Positions 1 through 8,548 of a DNA stretch of 64,000 nt are shown here, one piece after another. Source of the DNA: Burkholderiales bacterium (GTDB lineage Bacteria; Pseudomonadota; Gammaproteobacteria; Burkholderiales; SG8-39); contig JADGRQ010000021.1 of assembly GCA_017880775.1 (NCBI GenBank), forward strand, positions 1 through 64,000. The letters run 5' to 3'. The notes under the pieces are model-generated. The model saw only the letters and a program-made list of their open reading frames with translations. It did not search any database and was not told the origin of the DNA. Each line of letters opens with the position of its first letter. The stretch's first letter is position 1. Made by a program: the position numbers and the translations under genes.

Positions 1-673
1 GAAGCAGTCCCCAAAATCTCCGCTGGGTTTCTCGCTCGAAGGCGACGTGCTAAGGGCGGAGAAGAAATTTCCGCAGGCCGCCAAGGCTTATGAGACCGCC
101 TACGGCATCGGCCCGACCGGGGAGCTCGCCGTCAAGCTACACATTGCGTATTCACAGGCCGGGAAGCCGGAGGAGGCGGAGGCTCGGTTGGCGCAAGGGC
201 TCAAACAGTCGCCTGAGGATGCGGCGGTGCGGCTCTACGCGGCCGAGGCCGCCCGCAAGAACGGCAAGTACCAGAGCGCGATCGAGCACTACGAATGGCT
301 GCTGCAGAAACAGCCCGAAAACTTCCTGATCCTGAACAACCTCGCCTGGGCCTACCAGCAGGTGAAGGATCCGCGGGCGCTCGCAACTGCCGAGCGCGCC
401 TACAAGCTGATGCCTGACAATGCCACGGTCGCCGATACGCTCGGCTGGATGCTGGTCGAGCAGGGCAACACCGCACGCGGCCTGGAACTGCTGCAGAAGG
501 CGGTGGCCGCAGCGCCCAAAGCTCCCGGGATACGCTTTCATCTCGCGCAGGCGTGGCTCAAGTCCGGGGACAAGAAAAAAGCACGCGACGAGCTGGAGCG
601 CCTGCTGTCGAGCAAGGAAAAGTTTCCGCAGCAGGACGAGGCGAGGAACCTGCTCAAGCAGCTCCGAAACTAA
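1..673 (+). CDS. TPR-repeat protein, PrsT-like (5' partial)
   Basis: The reading frame is open from base 2, so this is the C-terminal part of a longer gene cut by the window edge; the in-frame GTG at 47 is internal. About 220 residues are visible, made of consecutive 34-residue helical repeats with TPR-type spacing (for example the motif LNNLAWAYQQ followed by A-E-R-A-Y-K-L-x-P). It is probably an envelope scaffold. The closest family I recognise is the large TPR lipoprotein PrsT, encoded with PEP-CTERM/exosortase genes. A PEP-CTERM protein and an exosortase-associated acyltransferase 10-13 kb downstream fit that, but other TPR proteins cannot be excluded. The next gene is convergent, nine bases away. 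Confidence 0.7.
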   Translation, partial: KQSPKSPLGFSLEGDVLRAEKKFPQAAKAYETAYGIGPTGELAVKLHIAYSQAGKPEEAEARLAQGLKQSPEDAAVRLYAAEAARKNGKYQSAIEHYEWLLQKQPENFLILNNLAWAYQQVKDPRALATAERAYKLMPDNATVADTLGWMLVEQGNTARGLELLQKAVAAAPKAPGIRFHLAQAWLKSGDKKKARDELERLLSSKEKFPQQDEARNLLKQLRN

Positions 674-682
674 AGTTCGCTG

Positions 683-3600
683 CTACGGACTGAGCAGGGG
701 GTCCTTCAGGCTGCCGCCGACGTTGAGCGTGCCGCGTGCGAAGGTGGTGGTTTGCGTACCCAGCACGACGTTGATCCGTCCCGATAGTTCGGCAGCGGGC
801 GAAACGTCGATGGCGCCGTTGGCGTTCATCGACCCGGAACTGAGCTTGAGGTTGCGGTAGGCAATCCGGTTGCCCGAGGCTTGTGCTTCCCCCGTGATCT
901 CGTTGAATTGAGTCTTGCCGCCGCGTTGTGCGTCGCGGCTCGGCGATTTCAGCGCGCGCACCAGATCGACGTTGTTGATTACGCCTTTATTCAGCGTAAA
1001 CGTTGCAGCTACGCGTGGCGCAGCGAACAATTCGGCGGGCTTTTGCCCTTGGCTTGCAAACGTGACGCTGGCCTCGAGAACGCCGCTGGCGCTGAACGCA
1101 GGCGTAAATGCTGCCAGCAACTGCCCGAGGTCGGCGCCTTTAAGATTGAATTGAGCTTCGGCATCGATCTGGCTTCCCCATTTGACCGTCGCCTCGCCTT
1201 TGACCGATCCGTCGTAGAGCCTGCCTTCGACGTTGGAGACCACAATCTGCCCGGGTGTGATGAGCGCATTGCCGGTCAGCTCGCTGAACTCGACTGCCAA
1301 TCCGATTGGCGGGCGCCAGCCCCTGGCCTCGAAACTGGCCTGCAATCCTTGATCCTTGGACGTCAATTCGACGCTTAGTTTGGGCTCGCGCAGGATCGCT
1401 TTTTGGAGGCTGCCGTCTTTGGCCAGGCTGATCGTAGCCTCGAAGCTCGGCAATTCGACATCGCGTAGCGTGAGCTTGACCTCGTTCAGCTTGAGACGGT
1501 CGATCTGAAGGCTTTGTCTGTCGGCTTGCGGGCGTACCCAGCCCACCATGCGCGGCACGACGTCCTGATCGATGGTGACCGACGAAAGCTGTACCTCATC
1601 GAAATGTTTGTTTTCCTGGAATAGCCCCATCGTCATCGGAACGGTCGCCACCCCGATTCGGGCAACTTGCGACTTTCCGATGGTAATGCGCTCGAGCTTC
1701 ACTTGCGGCGACGGAAACAGCGCTACCCGCACAGAGCCGACCCCGACCGGTTCCCGCAGGCGGTCCGAAAGGAGTTTTTCGACGTCACCGATATAGGCCG
1801 TGAACGGCACGACGTGCAGCAGGCCGAGTGCGGTTGCAATCAATACGATCGCCCCGATCGCCGCGATGCGTCCCCATTTGACCGGCGGCCGGCTTTTCTT
1901 GGCTGCCGCCGCGGCCGCCTCCAACTCCAGCGCGCGCTGCGCTGCAAACGCTTCCAGGCGCTTTTCCGCTTCGGCGCGCGCCTTGGCCTCGGCTTCAAGC
2001 TCGGCTTGCTCGCGCGCCTTCATCTCGGTCGCGAGCTTGGTCATGACTTTCTGCTCGGCGCGCGTGCGCGCATCGCGTTCCTGCGTTACGAGCGTAACGG
2101 TCTCATCCTTGGCGCGGTCTACGGCGACCGCGCTAGCGCGCTTTTCGACGATTGCCTTCTGCTCGGCCTCCACGCGCGCCATCATCTCGGCCTGCGCCTT
2201 GGCGACCGCCTCCGCATACGCGAGGCGTGCGGTGCCCACTATCTTTTGGGCTTGTTCGCGGACCTTGTGCGCCTCGCCCGTGGGTTTTTCGGCGGCTTCG
2301 CGCATCAGCTTCTCGGCGGCGGCGCTGGCCGCGGTTGCCGCGGCAGCCTTGGCTTCGGCGTTCTCGCGCGCCTTGCGTTCGGCCTCGATCCTGGTCTGGA
2401 GTTCGGCCTGCGCCTTGCGCTCGGCCTCCTCGCGCGCCTTGTGCTCGCTTTCGAACCTGGCCTCGGCTTCTTCGCGCGCCTTGCGTTCGGCCCGGACCAT
2501 CGATTCGATTTCGATACGCGCTTTGGCTTCCGCTTCCTCGCGTACTTTTTTGATGGCTTCTGCGCGTGCCTGGCGTTCGACCTCGAGTTGCGCCTCCATT
2601 TCCTCGCGCGCTTTTCTCAAGGCTTCTGCGCGTTCCTGGCGCTCGAGCTCCACTTGAGCTTCAGCTTCGGTGCGTGACTGGCGCTCGAGCTCTACTTGCG
2701 CTTCAGCTTTGGTGCGTGCCTTACGCTCGGTGGCGACGTTGGCTTCGGCTTCCTCGCGCGCCGCACGCTCGGCCTTCTCGCGTTGTTGCGCTTCGTCCCG
2801 CGTCCTGACGATGTTGGCTTCGAGCGCCTTCATCTCGGCGCGGATCTTCGCATCGGCCTCCTCGCGCGCGATCTGCAGCTCGGTTTCACGCTGCAGTTTT
2901 TCCGAGTCTGCCTGGTTGCGACGCTCGGCTTCAATCTTGGCTTGCGCCTCTGCCTTTGCTCGCGCCCCGGTTTCGGCTTCGACCGCGGCGAGCGCTTCCG
3001 CGAGCGCGCGCTCTGCCTGTTCCGCCTTGGCGACTGCCGCCGCACGCGCGGCCTCTGCGGCTTTCGCAATCGCTTCGGCTTCGGCCTTGATCGGCTCGGC
3101 GACCTCCTGCTTGGCACGGCTTACTGCTTCGGCACGCGCTTCGGCTTCGGCTTTTGCCCTGGCTTCGGCTTCGGCCCTGGCGGTCGACGCGGCTTGCGCC
3201 ATTGCCTGCGCCTGCAAGATGGCTGCTTCGGCTGCCTTGGCGCGCGCTTCAGCTTCTTTGCGCGCCTTGGCCTCAGCTTCGGTGCGCGCCTGGGCCTCGG
3301 CTTCAGCGCGCGCGCGTGCTTCGGCTTCCGCTATGGCGCGCGCCTCGGCCTGTTTCAGCGCTTGCTCCATCGCGCGCATCTTGGCTTCGACCGCGATGCG
3401 CGCCTGGGACTCGGCCTCGGCGCGCGCGCGCGCTTCGGCCTCGGCGCGTGCTCGAGCTTCGGCTTCGATGCGTGCGCTCGTTTCCGCTTTTGCCTTGGCA
3501 TCGGCCTCGATCCTGGCCTTGGCTTCCGCTGCCGCGCGCGCCTGCGCTTCGCTATCGGCCCTGACCTTGGCTTCGTTCGCGGCGCGCATGCGCGCTTGAG

Positions 3601-4156
3601 CTTCGGCCTTGGCGTCTACCCCGGTTGCGGCCTTCGCGTCAATTTCCGCTTTGGCACTGGCCTGTGCCGCGGCACGCGCTGCTTCCTCGGCTTTGAGCTT
3701 GGCGAGAGTTTCCTGTTTGGCTTTGGCTTCGGCGCCGGCCCGCGCCAGTGCCTCGGCTTGCTGGCGCGCTTTGGCTTGCGCGGCGGCGCGCGCCGCTGCT
3801 TCCGCGCGTGCTTTCGCCTCGGCTTCAGCTTTGGCGATGCGCTCGGCCTCGAAATTGAGCTGCGCTACTTTCGCCGGAGATGTGAAATCGAGATCCAGAT
3901 CCTCCGCAGCGGGTGCCGCCCGCCCTGCTTCTGGCGGCTCGTACAAGACTTTGAGGTAACCGTCGGCAACGAGCTTTTCGAGCGCTCGCTTGAGTGCTTC
4001 CTCGTCGATCAATGCTTTTTGCGGCAGATCGGCGACCGGAGATTTTCCGTCAACGGCGAGAAACACCAGCCCGAGATCGCGAGGCAGACGTATGGTCCGG
4101 TTCTTGACCTCAAGTATGCCTTTGGCGGTCTTGCTGAATATGGTTTGCGGGTGCAT
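683..4156 (-). CDS. giant coiled-coil protein with C-terminal AsmA-like domain
   Basis: The protein has 1157 residues in three parts. Residues 1-80 form a compact domain that looks winged-helix-like (KTAKGILEVKNRTIRLPRDL and later ALEKLVADGYLKVL). Residues 85-745 are an almost uninterrupted Ala/Glu/Lys/Arg-rich coiled coil built on variations of A-[KR]-A-E-A-E-A. One hydrophobic segment lies near residue 760 (IAAIGAIVLIATALGLLHVV). The last 370 residues resemble AsmA proteins, inner-membrane-anchored proteins with periplasmic beta-rich domains implicated in envelope lipid handling. Predicted topology is a cytoplasmic coiled coil and a periplasmic AsmA part. The start ATG sits at the edge of the intergenic region. 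The function is unknown; low-complexity expansion of the coil is likely. Confidence 0.8.
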   Translation of the reverse strand: MHPQTIFSKTAKGILEVKNRTIRLPRDLGLVFLAVDGKSPVADLPQKALIDEEALKRALEKLVADGYLKVLYEPPEAGRAAPAAEDLDLDFTSPAKVAQLNFEAERIAKAEAEAKARAEAAARAAAQAKARQQAEALARAGAEAKAKQETLAKLKAEEAARAAAQASAKAEIDAKAATGVDAKAEAQARMRAANEAKVRADSEAQARAAAEAKARIEADAKAKAETSARIEAEARARAEAEARARAEAESQARIAVEAKMRAMEQALKQAEARAIAEAEARARAEAEAQARTEAEAKARKEAEARAKAAEAAILQAQAMAQAASTARAEAEARAKAEAEARAEAVSRAKQEVAEPIKAEAEAIAKAAEAARAAAVAKAEQAERALAEALAAVEAETGARAKAEAQAKIEAERRNQADSEKLQRETELQIAREEADAKIRAEMKALEANIVRTRDEAQQREKAERAAREEAEANVATERKARTKAEAQVELERQSRTEAEAQVELERQERAEALRKAREEMEAQLEVERQARAEAIKKVREEAEAKARIEIESMVRAERKAREEAEARFESEHKAREEAERKAQAELQTRIEAERKARENAEAKAAAATAASAAAEKLMREAAEKPTGEAHKVREQAQKIVGTARLAYAEAVAKAQAEMMARVEAEQKAIVEKRASAVAVDRAKDETVTLVTQERDARTRAEQKVMTKLATEMKAREQAELEAEAKARAEAEKRLEAFAAQRALELEAAAAAAKKSRPPVKWGRIAAIGAIVLIATALGLLHVVPFTAYIGDVEKLLSDRLREPVGVGSVRVALFPSPQVKLERITIGKSQVARIGVATVPMTMGLFQENKHFDEVQLSSVTIDQDVVPRMVGWVRPQADRQSLQIDRLKLNEVKLTLRDVELPSFEATISLAKDGSLQKAILREPKLSVELTSKDQGLQASFEARGWRPPIGLAVEFSELTGNALITPGQIVVSNVEGRLYDGSVKGEATVKWGSQIDAEAQFNLKGADLGQLLAAFTPAFSASGVLEASVTFASQGQKPAELFAAPRVAATFTLNKGVINNVDLVRALKSPSRDAQRGGKTQFNEITGEAQASGNRIAYRNLKLSSGSMNANGAIDVSPAAELSGRINVVLGTQTTTFARGTLNVGGSLKDPLLSP

Positions 4157-4212
4157 TTAGTCCAACCGTGATGGCTGCCAAGAAATCAAGACGTCGCAGG
4201 TAATCCCCCGAC

Positions 4213-4240
4213 GGCCACCTCGGATTCCTCCGGGGTGGCC
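4213..4240. repeat. perfect hairpin in a divergent intergenic region
   Basis: GGCCACC (4213-4219) pairs with GGTGGCC (4234-4240). The inner CGG/CCG also pairs, giving about 11 bp around the loop ATTCCT. It lies between two divergent genes and has no T-run, so it is unlikely to be a terminator. It could be a 5'-leader structure of the AsmA-like gene or a protein-binding site. The rest of the 4157-4512 gap holds only the promoter at 4407. Confidence 0.45.
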
Positions 4241-4406
4241 TCCCCAAATTCCTTCATCTTTGGCAGCGGGACGAGGGGACTTTAGTCGGGGGAATCGCGT
4301 TTGGCAACCTGAACCGCTCGCGGGGACCTTCTCAGCGGACGCTTCGGGCGACGTGCGGGGGAGGGTTGCAGTCACGCTGTTTGGCGCCCTGGTTTTCCGT
4401 TCGCGC

Positions 4407-4436
4407 TTGACAGATAACTTTATGCAATATCATAAT
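4407..4436 (+). promoter_or_regulatory. sigma-70 promoter for the DUF1302-like gene
   Basis: A consensus -35 TTGACA (4407-4412) is followed after 18 bp by CATAAT (4431-4436), in a locally AT-rich stretch. Transcription would start near 4443, leaving a leader of about 70 nt before the ATG at 4513, which has GAGGAG five bases upstream. Confidence 0.7.
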
Positions 4437-4512
4437 GCTATGCACACTGGCTTATATTTGACTTTAGATTGCGCTGCGTTGTTGGCGACGTCCCCTCTTG
4501 CGAGGAGCTTGA

Positions 4513-5982
4513 ATGCGACAAGAGCAGGCCTATCAAGAGAGCGCTGCGGCGTGGCGACACGCCGGCCACAGCGCTCTGCTCTTGTGCGCAATGTTGTTGA
4601 CCGCCACCGGTATCGCTTACGCCCAGAGCGATAGCAAGCCAGCCTCGCGTGATTCTCTGTTCGGCGACGATAAGCCCGCCGATGCGTCCCCCGCTGCACC
4701 CGCAACGGAAAAGCCGCCGCCAGCTTCCCCGTGGAGAGGTTTCATGCAGGGCGAGGTGGCACGCTCGTATCAAGATCCGGCGCATTGGTCCAACGAGCGC
4801 CTGCGGCTTGAACTCAACCGCCAGGGGCAGTTCAGCGAGAACGTGAAATGGAAAATCGGCGGCCGCTTCGACTATGACGCGGCCTATGCAAACTCGAGCT
4901 TCTACGCACCGGATGTCCGCCGCGACCAGCGTTCCGAATTCAGCCTGCGTGAAAACTATCTCGACATTTCGAGCGGCGGCAATTGGGAATTCCGCCTGGG
5001 CCGCCAGCACGTGGTGTGGGGCGAGATGGTCGGACTGTTCATCGCCGACGTCGTGCCTGCCAAGGACATGCGCGAGTTCATCCTGCCCGAGCCCGATCTC
5101 CAGTCGCTGCGCATCCCGCAATGGGCCGCGCGCGGGGAATACTTCATGAAGGACATGAAGGCAGAGTTGCTCTGGATTCCGGTCCCGAGTTTCGACCTGA
5201 TCGGCAAGCCCGGAATCCCGGGGGTGCGCGGAGCCGCGGGTGCCGACTTCTATCCCTATCCCATTCCGGCGCCGCCGGGCGGGGCGACCTTCTTTGTAGG
5301 CGAAGATCACCCGTCCCGCAGGCTTTCCAATTCGAACTACGGAGCGCGCCTGTCGGCGCTCAAGGATGGCTGGGACTTCTCAGGCTTCTACTATCACAGC
5401 CTTGACGCTTCCCCGACTTTTTACCGGCAGGTATTGCCTGGGCCCGCGCCGGCATTGCCGGTGTTCATCTATCAGGCACGGCACGACAAGATCGACCAGG
5501 TCGGCGGTACGCTGGCCAAGGATTTAGGCAGCGTGGTGCTGAAAGGCGAGGCGGTCTACACGAACGGCCGCCAGTTCAATCTCCTCACCAATCTAACTCA
5601 GCCGAATGGTCTGGTCGCGCAGAATACCGTCGACTATGCGCTGGGGCTTGATTTCAACCTGCCGTCGGATACGCGGCTGAACGTGCAGTTTTTCCAGCGC
5701 ATCTATGCCAACCATGATCCGGACATCATTCCGAGCAAGTTCGAGAGCGGCGCCAGCGTGCTGCTCGACTTCAAGCTCGGAAATAATGTGGAAGGGCGGG
5801 CGCTGCTGGTCCACAGCCTGAATCGCAACGACTGGCTGTTTCGGCCCAAGGTTTCCTGGAATTTCGAAAAGAACTGGCGCCTGGCAGTGGGTGCTGACAT
5901 CTTTGGCGGCCCGCTTACGGGGCTGTTCGGCCGCTACGACAACAACGATCGGGTCTATACCGATCTGCGTTACTCGTTCTGA
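4513..5982 (+). CDS. DUF1302-like outer-membrane beta-barrel protein
   Basis: The protein has 489 residues with a signal-like hydrophobic segment at about 20-38 ending in AYAQS. A Pro/Ala-rich linker follows, then alternating amphipathic beta-strands and a C-terminal phenylalanine (DLRYSF), the usual outer-membrane barrel ending. The block LGRQHVVWGEMVG with a later AKDMREFILPEPD matches my memory of DUF1302 proteins. The start is supported by GAGGAG at 4502-4507. It is convergent with two FtsX-type permeases five bases downstream. Barrels of this type often accompany envelope transporters and LolA-like proteins, so it is a candidate outer-membrane partner. The substrate is unknown. Confidence 0.75.
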   Translation: MRQEQAYQESAAAWRHAGHSALLLCAMLLTATGIAYAQSDSKPASRDSLFGDDKPADASPAAPATEKPPPASPWRGFMQGEVARSYQDPAHWSNERLRLELNRQGQFSENVKWKIGGRFDYDAAYANSSFYAPDVRRDQRSEFSLRENYLDISSGGNWEFRLGRQHVVWGEMVGLFIADVVPAKDMREFILPEPDLQSLRIPQWAARGEYFMKDMKAELLWIPVPSFDLIGKPGIPGVRGAAGADFYPYPIPAPPGGATFFVGEDHPSRRLSNSNYGARLSALKDGWDFSGFYYHSLDASPTFYRQVLPGPAPALPVFIYQARHDKIDQVGGTLAKDLGSVVLKGEAVYTNGRQFNLLTNLTQPNGLVAQNTVDYALGLDFNLPSDTRLNVQFFQRIYANHDPDIIPSKFESGASVLLDFKLGNNVEGRALLVHSLNRNDWLFRPKVSWNFEKNWRLAVGADIFGGPLTGLFGRYDNNDRVYTDLRYSF

Positions 5983-5987
5983 CCCAC

Positions 5988-7199
5988 TCAGATATTTTGC
6001 CGCAACGCATCGACCACCGCGATGCGGGAAACCCGTCTTGCGGGCAGTAGCACTGCCAGTACCGTGGCGCCGAACCCGACGGCAAAGGACACCATAAGCG
6101 ATAAAGGGATGATCTGGATGTGCGCCGTATAGCCGATGTTCGCGTTCGGCGGAGGCGGCATCGGGATGCCGACGGACGAGATGGCCAGCGCCAGCGCCAC
6201 CCCGACCATCACGCCCAGGCAGCCCCCGACCAACCCCAGCACTACGCTTTCGGTCACGATCAATCGAAACACCTCGCCGCTGGTGTTGCCGAGCGCCATC
6301 ATCGTGCCGAACTCTCCCACCCGCTCGAACACGCTCATGTTCACGCTGTTGGTGACGCTCAACAGGACCATGACCAGGATGATCAGTTGCAGGAAGCCGA
6401 ACTGGCGTCTATAGAGTTCGACGGTTTTTTCGTAGAAGTCGTTCAGCTCGATCCAGGTCTTGACTTCCATCCCCGCAGGGCCGAATTGCCCCTTCAGTAA
6501 TGTGGCGACGCGATCGGTGTCCGCCGTTTTCTTGAGCATGACCACCAGCGCGTTGGCGCCCTTGGTGCCCAGCAGTTCCTGCGCTGCGGGCAGCGGAATC
6601 TTCAACGCCCGCGCGTCATAATCGTTGGAGAAGCTCTGGAACACGCCGATCACCTCTACGTCGAGGCTGTTCAATGCACCCTCCAGCGCATTGGCCAGCA
6701 ACGTCACGCGATCGCCGGGCTTCAGTTTGAGCGCTTGCGCGACACCGTATCCGACCACCATTCCGAAGGTGTCCTTGTCCGTCAACTGGCGTCCCGCAAC
6801 AAAGGAAACGAAACTGCCGAGTTCGGCTTCCTTGCCGGGTTCGACCCCTTCGCCGATGATCGGCAAGTCGCTGCGGCCGGTGTTGAGCAGGCCCGAGAAG
6901 TTCAAACGCGCCATCGCGTTTTCGACGCCCGCCACTGCGGAAATACGCTGCTTGATCTCATCAGGATCGTCTATCAGATATTTCTCCGGACTGCGCGAGC
7001 CCGCCGCGTAGAATCCGCTCTTGTAGACCTGCAGGTGACCCGACTGCGAGTGGATGAGCGCCTCGGCCAATTGCACGAAGATGTCATTCACCCAGCCACC
7101 GGCGAGGATCAGCCCGGCCACACCGAAGAAGATCGCCGTCAGCGTCATCGCCGTATGCGCTTTCTGACGAACGACGTTGCGCAGCGCGAGCCTGACCAT
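5988..7199 (-). CDS. ABC transporter permease, FtsX/MacB/LolE type
   Basis: The protein has 403 residues with the MacB/LolE layout: one membrane segment near residues 15-37, a periplasmic domain of about 220 residues, then three C-terminal membrane segments (LIILVMVLLSV, VVLGLVGGCLGVMVGVALAL, LMVSFAVGFGATVLAVLLPA). The juxtamembrane stretch MSVFERVGEFGTMMALG is typical of FtsX domains. It lies 15 bp downstream of a second permease of the same type. Such pairs usually work with a LolD-type ATPase to move lipids or lipoproteins from the inner membrane; the nearest ATPase is at 11849-12622 on the same strand. Confidence 0.9.
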   Translation of the reverse strand: MVRLALRNVVRQKAHTAMTLTAIFFGVAGLILAGGWVNDIFVQLAEALIHSQSGHLQVYKSGFYAAGSRSPEKYLIDDPDEIKQRISAVAGVENAMARLNFSGLLNTGRSDLPIIGEGVEPGKEAELGSFVSFVAGRQLTDKDTFGMVVGYGVAQALKLKPGDRVTLLANALEGALNSLDVEVIGVFQSFSNDYDARALKIPLPAAQELLGTKGANALVVMLKKTADTDRVATLLKGQFGPAGMEVKTWIELNDFYEKTVELYRRQFGFLQLIILVMVLLSVTNSVNMSVFERVGEFGTMMALGNTSGEVFRLIVTESVVLGLVGGCLGVMVGVALALAISSVGIPMPPPPNANIGYTAHIQIIPLSLMVSFAVGFGATVLAVLLPARRVSRIAVVDALRQNI

Positions 7200-7214
7200 G
7201 GTCTGTGGCGGACT

Positions 7215-8453
7215 TTAGCGACTGTGGCGCAACGCGTCCACGATCTGCTTGCGGGAAGCGGTCCAGGCCGGATACAGGCTCGCGACCAGGGTCGTGCCGA
7301 CGGCGAGCACAAAAGCGTCCAGCGCGATCCTCGGGGTCACGAGAATCGCCCCGGTATACCCGTGCGACATGCCGGGCGGCGGAGGCATCGGTATGCCAAT
7401 GGCCGAGATCATCGCGGCGACGCCCGATCCCGTCAGCAAACCCAGCATCCCGCCAAACAAGCCCAGCAGGAGCCCTTCGCTCACGAACAGGCGCAGGATG
7501 CCGATGCGTTTTACGCCGAGCGCCATGCAAGTGCCGATTTCGCTGATTCTCTCCATCACGCTCATCGTCATCGTGTTCGAGATGCTCAGCAGGATGATCA
7601 ACCCGATGATCAAACGGATGCCCTGGATCTGCTTGGTGAAGAGCGTCGCCGTCTTGTTGTACAGATCCGCGAGCTTATGCCACGGCACCACTTCGAATTT
7701 GTCCGGCGGCAGCTTGCCGCGCAACTTCTCCAGCATGCGGTCGGTGTCGGAGGTTTCATTCAGCAGCACGATCCATACATGGGAACCTTTGGTGCGCAGC
7801 AGCGTGCGCGCTGTGCCGATCGGAACGCGCAGCGCGGCGTCGTCGTAGGCTTTGGTGACCGTAGAGAATAACCCGCGGACGGATACTTCCACTGCGTTCG
7901 TGCCCCCCGTGGCGGTGTTCGCGAGCAGCACGACTTTATCGCCGACCTTGACGCCGAGGTTGCGCGCGAGTCCTTCGCCCATGATGATGGCGAGCGGCTC
8001 GTCGGCCGAGAGATTCGTGCCGGACGAAACCTGCACCCCTTTGCGGAACATGGACTCCTCCGCCGGACTGACCCCGTCGCCGATAAACGACAGAGTCGCG
8101 TCGCCGTGGCTGATCAAACCGCTGAACGACAGACGGGGGGCGACGGTCTTGATCTTGCGCGGTTCGTTCGGCGCCTCCAGCTCGGGGACGGCCTCCGGAA
8201 GCAGGTAAGCGTACGGGTCGGCTTTGCCGGCATCGTGGTAACCGGGCTTTACGATTTGCAGATGCCCCAGTTGCGACTGGATCGTCGACTCGCGAAAATC
8301 CATGAATATCCATTCGATGAAGCCGCTCGCCAGAATCAAGGCCGTGATTCCGAACGCGACCGCTCCAATGGCAATCGCGCTGCGCCGCCTTTGGCGCACG
8401 ACATTGCGAAATGCCAGCGAGAAGTCGAGCCAGAGTGAATGCACGGGTATCAA
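7215..8453 (-). CDS. ABC transporter permease, FtsX/MacB/LolC type
   Basis: This 412-residue protein is a paralogue of the downstream permease and has the same topology: a first membrane segment at about residues 25-45, a large periplasmic domain, then three C-terminal membrane segments. It contains MSVMERISEIGTCMALGVK, the FtsX coupling-helix region, and a conserved IPMPPPPGMSHGYTG loop. The downstream gene has IPMPPPPNANIGYTA at the same place, so the two arose by duplication and probably form a heterodimer. The upstream gene on this strand is the nitroreductase at 9460, with the plus-strand ThiF gene in between. Substrate unknown. Confidence 0.9.
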   Translation of the reverse strand: MIPVHSLWLDFSLAFRNVVRQRRRSAIAIGAVAFGITALILASGFIEWIFMDFRESTIQSQLGHLQIVKPGYHDAGKADPYAYLLPEAVPELEAPNEPRKIKTVAPRLSFSGLISHGDATLSFIGDGVSPAEESMFRKGVQVSSGTNLSADEPLAIIMGEGLARNLGVKVGDKVVLLANTATGGTNAVEVSVRGLFSTVTKAYDDAALRVPIGTARTLLRTKGSHVWIVLLNETSDTDRMLEKLRGKLPPDKFEVVPWHKLADLYNKTATLFTKQIQGIRLIIGLIILLSISNTMTMSVMERISEIGTCMALGVKRIGILRLFVSEGLLLGLFGGMLGLLTGSGVAAMISAIGIPMPPPPGMSHGYTGAILVTPRIALDAFVLAVGTTLVASLYPAWTASRKQIVDALRHSR

Positions 8454-8548
8454 TGAATTAGAATCTCAAAATTGCGCCATTCGTGCCACTGCTCCGGAAA
8501 CGGTGCTAGATTACATAATCTGACCGCGTTGGCAGGGAGAAACTCACC

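Noticed and set aside
2370-3850. Short tandem similarities that could suggest a repeat array
   Set aside because: The units are codon-level repeats of a coiled coil with varying length and no conserved spacer structure; not CRISPR and not a DNA satellite.
1667-4171. Several long plus-strand open frames opposite the AsmA-like coiled-coil gene
   Set aside because: They are the mirror of GC-rich Ala/Glu/Arg codon repeats and translate to low-complexity Arg/Leu/Phe/Gly or Ala/Ser strings; the minus-strand protein has a real AsmA domain and a good start.
8508-8521. AGATTACATAATCT palindrome upstream of the ThiF gene
   Set aside because: It overlaps a possible -10 region (CATAAT) but has no convincing -35 or second copy; too short to call an operator.
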